Below are positions 1 to 5,937 of a DNA stretch of 30,346 nt, piece by piece. Numbering within the stretch: position 1 is the stretch's first letter; each line of letters opens with the position of its first letter. The translations under genes and the position numbers were made by a program. Under the pieces are notes generated by a model. That model did not search any database. It worked only from the letters and a program-made list of their open reading frames with translations, and was not told the origin of the DNA. The DNA lies in NCBI GenBank assembly GCA_944323495.1, contig CALUSZ010000055.1, positions 1 through 30,346 of the forward strand, written 5' to 3'. Source of the stretch: Candidatus Gastranaerophilales bacterium (GTDB lineage Bacteria > Cyanobacteriota > Vampirovibrionia > Gastranaerophilales > Gastranaerophilaceae).

Positions 1-399
1 TGCGGTATCGCAACAGATCCTCAATACGGTCCGATGATGATGTTCGGTTTAGGCGGTGTATTTATTGAAGTTATGAAAGACGTAACATTCAGAATTGCAC
101 CTTTAACCGATGTTGATGCTAAAGAAATGATTAAATCTGTTAAAGCATATAAGTTATTGGAAGGCGCAAGAGGAACTAAGCCGGCTCAAATGGAACAGAT
201 TGAAGAAACTCTGTTGAGATTATCTCAATTAGTTAATGACTTCAAATATATTGATGAATTGGATATCAATCCGCTGTTGATTTCCGAAAAAACAGGTGAA
301 GGCATTGCAGTAGACGGACGTATCAAAGTAAGAATGTCAGAAGCTCAAGAAGCTCTCGGCTATTGCTGCAAAGACGGCGTTTGCGCTTGCAACGTATAG
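1..399 (+). CDS. Acetate-CoA ligase (ADP-forming) type ATP-grasp subunit/domain, 3' end only
   Basis: The reading frame is open from the first base, so this is the last 132 codons of a longer gene. The visible part matches the C-terminal half of the ATP-grasp domain of ADP-forming acyl-CoA synthetases: FGLGGVFIEVMKDVTFRIAP, then a LLEGARGTKP segment, and the closing ELDINPLL motif that supplies metal and nucleotide ligands. These enzymes interconvert acetyl-CoA, ADP and phosphate with acetate, ATP and CoA, giving fermenters ATP in the cytoplasm. After the domain comes a short tail, YCCKDGVCACNV, with four cysteines in eight residues; I do not know it from the family. Whether the full protein is a separate beta subunit or a fused alpha-beta chain cannot be seen here. 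A strong terminator follows. Confidence 0.85.
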   Translation, partial: CGIATDPQYGPMMMFGLGGVFIEVMKDVTFRIAPLTDVDAKEMIKSVKAYKLLEGARGTKPAQMEQIEETLLRLSQLVNDFKYIDELDINPLLISEKTGEGIAVDGRIKVRMSEAQEALGYCCKDGVCACNV

Positions 400-425
400 A
401 GTAAATAATTTATAGAAAATTGCAG

Positions 426-457
426 GGTGGGCAAAACGTAAGTGTGCCCACCTTTTT
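426..457 (+). terminator. Intrinsic terminator after the acyl-CoA synthetase gene
   Basis: The perfect 8-bp stem GGTGGGCA (426-433) / TGCCCACC (445-452) has an 11-base loop and is followed directly by five T. It lies 27 bases after the stop codon. The stem also resembles the GTGGGC-type REP palindromes common in bacterial genomes, so it may double as a repeat. Confidence 0.8.
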
Positions 458-557
458 ATTTCGTGAGTCGTGAATAGTGATTCGTGGTTATAAATTTCTT
501 TAATTGAGCTTTGTTTGCTTATATAATTTTAATACCTTGATGCAAAAACTTTAAGTA

Positions 558-649
558 GTAGGTTGGGTGAAACCCAACGTTTTTATTATAATAAATATAA
601 AATTAATGAATTGGATTACGAATAAGTTGTTGGGTTTCACCCAACCTAC
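558..649. repeat. REPIN-like pair of inverted 21-bp palindromic repeats
   Basis: Bases 558-578 and 629-649 are exact reverse complements over 21 bases. Each copy contains its own small hairpin, GTTGGGTgaaACCCAAC. The 50-base spacer between them is AT-rich. Two REP units in inverted orientation are the layout of a REPIN/BIME. The left copy is followed by TTTTT (580-584) and could also act as a secondary terminator. The core resembles GTAGGTTGGGT...ACCCAAC palindromes seen in many bacterial genomes (from memory). Confidence 0.65.
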
Positions 650-663
650 TTACGGGCTGTGCC

Positions 664-692
664 TTGAATTTTGCCGGGTTATAAAGTAGAAT
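664..692 (+). promoter_or_regulatory. Sigma70-like promoter just before the 701 gene
   Basis: TTGAAT (664-669), a 17-base spacer and TAGAAT (687-692). Only eight bases separate the -10 box from the ATG, so transcription should begin at or next to the start codon. No Shine-Dalgarno sequence is present. Confidence 0.5.
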
Positions 693-700
693 ATTAGAAT

Positions 701-1132
701 ATGAATAATAAAAAAGTTTTGGTAACAGTTATCCTTGCAGGAATATTAGCATTTGTGCTTGCGTTTGTTCTCTTTAGGACAAATAGGCTGGAAAAGACTT
801 CTCCTGAGGCGCAGAAGATTATAAAACAGGAAGAATTACCTGTAAAAGAGACTGTTGACGAGAAAACAGAAAAAACAGAAAATGATATAAAGCCGGAAGT
901 TCCGGAGGTATCTGTGCAAAAAGTGCAGCCAAAGAAGTCTAAGGCTCAGGATAGGAAGGAAGAGGTTGTCGTAAGTCCGGTAAAAGAAACACCGGTACTT
1001 CCAAAACTTGAGGTGAAAATTGAAGAAAATAGCCATGAAGAGATTAATCCTAAAGACTTTACGGTTCCGGTTCAGTATAAATCAAAAAATACTTACAAAT
1101 ACGTTTACACACCGACACGCTATTCTAAATAA
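701..1132 (+). CDS. Single-pass membrane protein with Lys/Glu/Pro-rich tail, unknown function
   Basis: I do not recognise a family. The 143-residue product has one hydrophobic segment at residues 6-25 (VLVTVILAGILAFVLAFVLF), preceded by MNNKK, which suggests an N-in anchor with the rest outside the cytoplasmic membrane. Residues 30-115 are low complexity, rich in Lys, Glu, Pro and Val, with repeated PVKET and PEV-like pieces. The last 25 residues carry several Tyr (NTYKYVYTPTRYSK). The layout recalls a periplasm-spanning stalk such as TonB or a pilus/envelope accessory protein, but no TonB C-terminal domain is visible. It has its own promoter and no Shine-Dalgarno site. The M16 peptidase gene starts 77 bases downstream. 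Confidence 0.6.
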   Translation: MNNKKVLVTVILAGILAFVLAFVLFRTNRLEKTSPEAQKIIKQEELPVKETVDEKTEKTENDIKPEVPEVSVQKVQPKKSKAQDRKEEVVVSPVKETPVLPKLEVKIEENSHEEINPKDFTVPVQYKSKNTYKYVYTPTRYSK

Positions 1133-1209
1133 AAATCTTATTTGGCAGTAGAAATTATTATAAGAATATATTATTATATTCCTATATGGGGAAAATAAGA
1201 GGTTTATTT

Positions 1210-3777
1210 ATGAAGAGAATATTAGTTATTTTAGTAATGTTAATATTTAGCTGTGCTGTTTGGGCGGGAGATTACACTGTACAAAAGCTTCCAAACGGAC
1301 AGACTGTTGTTGTGTATGAAATTAAAAATAATCCGCTGGTAACTATTGATACCTGGATTAAAACCGGCTCTATCAATGAAACGGACAAAAATAACGGCGT
1401 AGCACACTTTTTAGAGCACCTGTTCTTTAAAGGAACAAAAGCTCACCCGACAGGGGATTTTGATAGAATTTTAGAATCAAAAGGCGCTGTTGTAAATGCC
1501 GCAACGAGCAAAGATTTCACACATTACTATATAACAATTCCTTCAGAGTATTTTGATACTGCAATGGAATTACATTCCGATATGCTTCTTAACCCGCAGA
1601 TACCGAGAAAAGAGTTAGAAAAAGAACGCAAAGTTGTATTAGAGGAGATTGCAAAAGACGGTAATACCCCTTCTAAAAAGGTTTACGACAACTTAAACGA
1701 TATGATGTACACAACTCACCCGTATAAAAGAAAAGTTATAGGTTCAGCTGATATTATAGGAACCATAAGGCGCGAAGAGATTTTAGACTATTTCAATCAA
1801 TACTATGCGCCATCTAATATGGTAACTCTTGTTGTGGGAGATGTTGATGCACAAAAAGCTATTGCTAAAATTCAGCAATGCTTTAATCAGGAGTACAGAA
1901 AACCTGTTAAAAAGAATTTCAGAAAAGAAGGCCAGCTGCAGAGCCAAAAACGAAAAATTGAGTATACAGATACAGAATCCGGCTATTTAATGATAGGATT
2001 TAGAGGTGCTGATATTTCGGATAATGCCACATTTGCGCTTGATGTTTTATCTGAGGTGCTCGGAGGTGGAAAATCTTCTAAACTATATCGCAATATCAAG
2101 GAACAAAAAGGCCTTGCTTACTCAATATCAGCGTCTAACGGAAGTTACAGAGACGACGGTATATTTTATATTACAGCAAACTTTACACCGTCAAGCTTAG
2201 AAAAACTGGAAAAATCAATATTTGAAGAAATAGCTTATATCCAAAAATACGGAATAACAGACGAAGAGCTTCAGCGAGCAAAAAATATGATAATTCAGGA
2301 TACATACTATTCGCGCGAATCTACTTCTAATATTTCTTCCGAATTAGGCTATATTATGGCGCTTACAAACAGTGCAGAATTATATGATACATATGTTGAA
2401 AATATAAAAAAGGTTACGGCAGAACAGGTTAAATCTGCGGCACAAAAATATCTTGGCGTAAATAAATCAGCTGTTTCAATAATACTTCCAAAATCAATGG
2501 AAAAACTTGAAACCAAAGCTCAAATCAAGCATACCGCCCAGAAAGTATCAGAACATAACGGAACCGTAAAATATACTGTTGACAACGGCTCTACGCTTCT
2601 AATAAACGAAAACAAAAATAATGATATTATTGCAATAACTATTATTGCAAAAGGCGGAGAATTTTTGGAGAAGATTCCGGGAGAAGGAACTTTAACAGCC
2701 GCAACACTTCTTAAAGGCACAAAGAAATATTCCGCTCAAGAGCTTGCCCAAATACTCGATGAAAACGGGATTCAAATAGCTCCGGGCTGCGGAGAAGACT
2801 TTTTTACAATAAACGTTCAGACTACAACTAATCAAATAGATAAAACTCTTGATATTTTAGATGAAATAATTAATAATGCATCATTTGATGATTATGAACT
2901 TGAGAAAAAACGTTCTGAAATCTTATCAAGAATAAAGCAGGGGCGCGATATTCCAATGAATGTTGCACTAGAAAACTATAAGACAATAATGTTTGAAAAC
3001 AGCGTCTATTCGCACTCTAATAAAATCCTTGAAAAAACACTTCCATCAATCCAGAGAGATGATGTTTTAAGATACTATAATAAAATTTTAGATTCCAAAA
3101 ATGTTATAGTATCAATCAACGGTAACGTAGATACTGAAAAGATGATAAGCTCTTTTGGCTCAATTATACAGGATAGAAAAGCTCCTGCAGTTAATTTTTC
3201 TAATTACAGCGTAACAAAATTAACTTCGCCAAGAAAAGCCTCTGAAACAATTAAAGATTTGCAGACAGCCTGGTTATTCTTAGGCTGGCAGACGCCGGGA
3301 GTTCAGAACAAAAAAGATTTTGTAACATTGAAATTAATTAACACAATGCTCGGCTCCGGTATGAGTTCAAGGCTATTTAGAAACCTTCGCGAACAGGACG
3401 GACTTGCTTATCAGCTGGGCTCAAGCTACTCCCCTCTCATGCTGGGCGGAATTTTTACGACTTACATAGGCACAAATCCTGATACATTAGAGTATTCGAG
3501 AGAAAAAATTCTAAAAGAAATTAACCGTTTAAAAATGGAATTTGTATCAGATAGCGAACTACAAGACGCTAAAGACAGACTCAAAGGCAGCTTTGTAATT
3601 GCTATGGAAACAAATTCCGAAAAATCCTCAAATATAGGTATGTTTGAAGCATACGGATTCGGATATGATTTCTTGAATAATTACACAAAAATGATAGATG
3701 AGGTTACTGCATCTGATATCATCAGCGTTGCAAACAAATACTTCAACAATAACATAATTCAATCAGAGGTCAAATGA
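1210..3777 (+). CDS. Secreted M16 (pitrilysin/insulinase-type) zinc metallopeptidase, two-unit form
   Basis: This 855-residue protein has two tandem M16 units. A signal peptide (MKRILVILVMLIFSCAVWA) predicts export. The first unit holds the inverted zinc motif HFLEH (His66, Glu69, His70), with the third ligand expected at Glu145/146 in VVLEEI. It also has the later M16 signature GKSSKLYRNIKEQKGLAYSI. The second unit (from about residue 440) repeats the fold, with GMSSRLFRNLREQDGLAYQL, but has no HxxEH and is the usual inactive partner half. The family degrades peptides in a closed clamshell chamber. I chose the ATG at 1210 over one at 1186 because AAGAGG lies 7 bases upstream and the signal peptide then begins cleanly. 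The gene overlaps the next by ATGA, so they are probably co-translated. Confidence 0.92.
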   Translation: MKRILVILVMLIFSCAVWAGDYTVQKLPNGQTVVVYEIKNNPLVTIDTWIKTGSINETDKNNGVAHFLEHLFFKGTKAHPTGDFDRILESKGAVVNAATSKDFTHYYITIPSEYFDTAMELHSDMLLNPQIPRKELEKERKVVLEEIAKDGNTPSKKVYDNLNDMMYTTHPYKRKVIGSADIIGTIRREEILDYFNQYYAPSNMVTLVVGDVDAQKAIAKIQQCFNQEYRKPVKKNFRKEGQLQSQKRKIEYTDTESGYLMIGFRGADISDNATFALDVLSEVLGGGKSSKLYRNIKEQKGLAYSISASNGSYRDDGIFYITANFTPSSLEKLEKSIFEEIAYIQKYGITDEELQRAKNMIIQDTYYSRESTSNISSELGYIMALTNSAELYDTYVENIKKVTAEQVKSAAQKYLGVNKSAVSIILPKSMEKLETKAQIKHTAQKVSEHNGTVKYTVDNGSTLLINENKNNDIIAITIIAKGGEFLEKIPGEGTLTAATLLKGTKKYSAQELAQILDENGIQIAPGCGEDFFTINVQTTTNQIDKTLDILDEIINNASFDDYELEKKRSEILSRIKQGRDIPMNVALENYKTIMFENSVYSHSNKILEKTLPSIQRDDVLRYYNKILDSKNVIVSINGNVDTEKMISSFGSIIQDRKAPAVNFSNYSVTKLTSPRKASETIKDLQTAWLFLGWQTPGVQNKKDFVTLKLINTMLGSGMSSRLFRNLREQDGLAYQLGSSYSPLMLGGIFTTYIGTNPDTLEYSREKILKEINRLKMEFVSDSELQDAKDRLKGSFVIAMETNSEKSSNIGMFEAYGFGYDFLNNYTKMIDEVTASDIISVANKYFNNNIIQSEVK

Positions 3778-4202
3778 AAATTATAAATATTTTACCGTAT
3801 AAAACAAATTCACCGTCATTCAGCGGGAGACCTGCCCGAATTTCGGAGGAAATATCAGATTTAAGGGTTTTTCATCACCATATATATGAATTTAAAAAGG
3901 GGATAAGAAACCTTATTCTAACAACTGAAAAAGCAAAATATAAAAATAGCATTGAAAAACGGCTTGTGCATGAAAATATTGATTACGTTATACATGATAT
4001 TGAGCCTAATAAGATTAATGTTTATTTTGGTGCAAAAGAGTGCGTCGATGTTGTAAGGACATTTAGTCCTAAGTTAAATGAATTGAGCGCAGAACAGGAT
4101 TTTATGCTCGGAATCATGCTGGGATATGACAGAGTTAAGCAGTGTGAAAGGTATATGAAGATAAAAAGAAATGAGATAATGCTTAAGAACAAACCTCTTT
4201 AA
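3774..4202 (+). CDS. DUF2023 family protein
   Basis: This 142-residue protein starts inside the stop of the M16 gene (ATGA overlap), so it is probably translationally coupled to it. From about residue 28 it matches what I remember of DUF2023: LRVFHHHIYEFKKGIRNLIL, then NVYFGAKECVDVV, and near the end DFMLGIMLGYDRVKQCERY. The family is a small cytoplasmic alpha/beta protein of unknown function. The first 22 residues, including NSPSFSGRP, look like an unstructured extension. The gene runs into ybaK on the other strand, with a 20-base overlap of the 3' ends. Confidence 0.75.
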   Translation: MKIINILPYKTNSPSFSGRPARISEEISDLRVFHHHIYEFKKGIRNLILTTEKAKYKNSIEKRLVHENIDYVIHDIEPNKINVYFGAKECVDVVRTFSPKLNELSAEQDFMLGIMLGYDRVKQCERYMKIKRNEIMLKNKPL

Positions 4203-4671
4203 GCTGGAATTTGATTATTTTTGCTAAATCATTAAGTGTTAATTCAATCTGGTATCCGATTTTGCCGGCGCTGAAAATTATTGTATCAAAACTTTGAGCC
4301 GAAGAATCTACTGTTGTTGTAAAAAACTTTTTCATTCCAATCGGAGAACAGCCGCCGTGAATATATCCCGTAAGCGGTAAAAGCTCCTTAGATTTAAGCA
4401 TCTCTATTGATTTTTCACCAACAGCCTGAGCAGCCTTTTTTAAATCCAGTTCTTTTCCTGCAGGAATCATAAAAACATAATACTTTTTGGATTTTGAAAC
4501 AGTAACAAGAGTTTTAAAAACCTGCTCGGGATTTTGGTTTAAAACCGTTGCGACTTCAATACCGCTTATAGCATCGGTATCAGCATAAGTATAATGTTTA
4601 TATTTTATTCCTGCCTTATCAAGCATTCTCATTACATTTGTCTTATAATCACTCATTGTTTTTTTATCCAT
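4183..4671 (-). CDS. ybaK: Cys-tRNA(Pro)/aminoacyl-tRNA deacylase, YbaK/EbsC family
   Basis: This 162-residue protein spans the whole YbaK fold: KTNVMRMLDKAGI near the start, VFKTLV, IPAGKELDLKKAA, TGYIHGGCSPIG (the most conserved stretch, in the active-site region) and SAGKIGYQIEL near the end. YbaK proteins hydrolyse mischarged Cys-tRNA(Pro) in the cytoplasm as a free-standing editing factor for prolyl-tRNA synthetase. The start could be the ATG at 4671, used here, or the one at 4656. The 5' end overlaps the DUF4186 gene by 19 bases, so the two are probably co-transcribed. Confidence 0.9.
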   Translation of the reverse strand: MDKKTMSDYKTNVMRMLDKAGIKYKHYTYADTDAISGIEVATVLNQNPEQVFKTLVTVSKSKKYYVFMIPAGKELDLKKAAQAVGEKSIEMLKSKELLPLTGYIHGGCSPIGMKKFFTTTVDSSAQSFDTIIFSAGKIGYQIELTLNDLAKIIKFQLKEVCS

Positions 4672-4994
4672 TCCATAATCACACTTACTAAATATTTCTG
4701 CTGCGCACTATTTAACTGCACTCCTTTAGGAATTTTATTCCATTTTTCTATACACCCCCTGCAGCATGTGGCTGTTGCATGCTGTGCTATAAATACAGGG
4801 TGTCCGCGCATTGGAGTTTGTTTCCCGTCATTTGGAATTTGGGCGGGAGCAATCCTTTTGGAGATAAAATCTTTAGCGTGGGATTCGATTGTATCAAGTC
4901 CTTTTTCTAAAATATATGATTTTTCTTTGTCTCTTAAATGAAATTTGCTTCTGAATTTTGATTTAGAAAGCCTCTGGAATAAATCATCGTACAT
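4653..4994 (-). CDS. DUF4186 family protein
   Basis: This 113-residue protein carries the hallmark of DUF4186: HAKDFISKRIAP, then NDGKQTPMRGHPVFIAQHAT and CCRGCIEKW. The His and Cys residues (GHPVF, QHAT, CCRGC) could form a metal site; function is unknown. A longer frame begins at a TTG at 5030, but that TTG is the -35 box of a promoter (TTGCTA, 17 bases, TATATA) whose -10 lies 7 bases before the ATG at 4994. The ATG is therefore the better start, and the mRNA may be leaderless. It is followed by ybaK with a 19-base overlap. Confidence 0.82.
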   Translation of the reverse strand: MYDDLFQRLSKSKFRSKFHLRDKEKSYILEKGLDTIESHAKDFISKRIAPAQIPNDGKQTPMRGHPVFIAQHATATCCRGCIEKWNKIPKGVQLNSAQQKYLVSVIMEWIKKQ

Positions 4995-5001
4995 AGAATA
5001 A

Positions 5002-5030
5002 TATATAGCACTTAAATTTTTGAATAGCAA
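5002..5030 (-). promoter_or_regulatory. Promoter for the DUF4186-ybaK pair
   Basis: On the minus strand: TTGCTA (5030-5025), a 17-base spacer ending TGC, and TATATA (5007-5002), which makes an extended -10. The ATG at 4994 is 7 bases further on, with no Shine-Dalgarno sequence between. Confidence 0.55.
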
Positions 5031-5059
5031 TTTTTAATAATACATTTTTAATGGTAAAA

Positions 5060-5080
5060 TATAATAGGTTATATGGAGGG
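5060..5080 (+). promoter_or_regulatory. -10 box and ribosome-binding site of the M48-like gene
   Basis: A consensus TATAAT lies at 5060-5065, though the -35 region is poor. A strong GGAGGG (about 5075-5080) sits 3 to 4 bases before the ATG at 5084. The upstream ATG at 5051 in the same frame precedes the -10 box and is unlikely to be translated. Confidence 0.45.
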
Positions 5081-5083
5081 AAT

Positions 5084-5902
5084 ATGAAAAAGATTATTGT
5101 ATCAATTTTTGCATTTGCGTTTATGACAACAGCATCTTACGCAGCAACCTGGGTTGCAGCTGATAGGGTGGCAGAGGTCGGAAGTACTATTATTTCAAAA
5201 AACAATCTTCCTGCAAAAACAACATTTAAGGTTGTAGACGGAGTACCAAATAATTCTTCTGTTTCTACAACAAATGTTATCCAAATCTCAAGCACTGATT
5301 TATCTTATACCGGCAATGACAGCGAAGTTGCAGCTGTAATAGCTAATGAGATGGGGCATATTATAAACGGAACATATGCAAAAAATAAAATGAGAAATGC
5401 AGCAAAAAATGCTATCACAAGCAAATTAAGTTCTGATAATATTATTTCAACAGCTGCTAACAGTGATTTTATAGCAAATAAAACGAGCTTAAGCGACGAA
5501 AAAGAAGCTGATATTACAGGTATTGATTTATTGGCAAAAACAGGCTACAATCCGCTTGCAATGATTGTTGTAATAACAAAAATGCCCGGAAGTACTATGG
5601 AAATCCTGCAAGGAAAACCTGCTAATACAGAAAGGGCAATGAATGTATTTGATTATATGACTTATAATTATCCGGACAGAGTTAAAGCCGGATACGGCTG
5701 TCAAGAATACAGAGCATTTTTAGAGTATGCAAATCCGATTGTAGAAGAAAGAAATGCCAGCAAAAAGAAGCTTGAGAAATTCAATAAAGAACAGGAAAAA
5801 AATAAGGCTTTAAGGAAAAAGAATATCGCCCAATATAAATCAACCGGCGGGTTAAGCGGCTGGGACGCATCTTATACAATACTAAAGTCTTTGACTGAAT
5901 AA
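5084..5902 (+). CDS. Secreted M48-like peptidase homologue with altered zinc motif
   Basis: This 272-residue protein has a signal peptide (about residues 1-20, ending ASYA). Its core resembles M48 peptidases: VAAVIANEMGHIINGTYA, and DEKEADITGIDLLAKTGYNP, which is the usual EreAD...aGydP segment with the third zinc ligand (Glu141). Where M48 enzymes have HExxH, this one has Asn88-Glu89-Met90-Gly91-His92, so the first zinc histidine is replaced by Asn. It may be a non-catalytic periplasmic protein or bind metal differently. Residues 225-255 are a Lys/Glu-rich likely coiled coil. A terminator shared with topA follows. Confidence 0.75.
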   Translation: MKKIIVSIFAFAFMTTASYAATWVAADRVAEVGSTIISKNNLPAKTTFKVVDGVPNNSSVSTTNVIQISSTDLSYTGNDSEVAAVIANEMGHIINGTYAKNKMRNAAKNAITSKLSSDNIISTAANSDFIANKTSLSDEKEADITGIDLLAKTGYNPLAMIVVITKMPGSTMEILQGKPANTERAMNVFDYMTYNYPDRVKAGYGCQEYRAFLEYANPIVEERNASKKKLEKFNKEQEKNKALRKKNIAQYKSTGGLSGWDASYTILKSLTE

Positions 5903-5905
5903 ATG

Positions 5906-5937
5906 AAAAATGTGCGTTATAAAACGCACATTTTTTT
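5906..5937. terminator. Bidirectional intrinsic terminator between the M48-like gene and topA
   Basis: The 13-bp stem AAAAATGTGCGTT (5906-5918) / AACGCACATTTTT (5923-5935) has a 4-base loop and an A run on one side and a T run on the other, so it works on both strands. It begins 3 bases after one stop codon and overlaps the other gene's end (5936). Confidence 0.85.

Larger units (their letters stand above)
400..700. other. 301-base intergenic region with REP-like repeats, no gene seen
   Basis: No convincing open reading frame lies here. The stretch holds the terminator at 426-457, a short run of imperfect TCGTGA-type direct repeats at about 461-487, a pair of inverted 21-bp repeats (558-578 and 629-649) and a promoter for the next gene (664-692). 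Confidence 0.7.

Noticed and set aside
461..487. CRISPR-like or mobile-element repeats
   Set aside because: The TCGTGA units are too short, imperfect and few. No spacer pattern, no transposase and no target duplication are seen in the window.
701..1132. TonB identity for the Lys/Glu/Pro-rich membrane protein
   Set aside because: It has an anchor plus stalk layout only; the folded TonB C-terminal domain is missing.
1186..1209. Upstream ATG for the M16 gene
   Set aside because: It would put a polar octapeptide before the signal peptide. The ATG at 1210 has an AAGAGG at good distance.
4594..4941. Plus-strand open frame of 115 codons rich in Cys, His and Ile
   Set aside because: It is opposite the ybaK and DUF4186 genes, both of which show clear family motifs. 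No RBS.
4995..5030. TTG start for the DUF4186 gene at 5030
   Set aside because: That TTG is part of a well-spaced -35 box, and the extra 12 residues do not look like family sequence.
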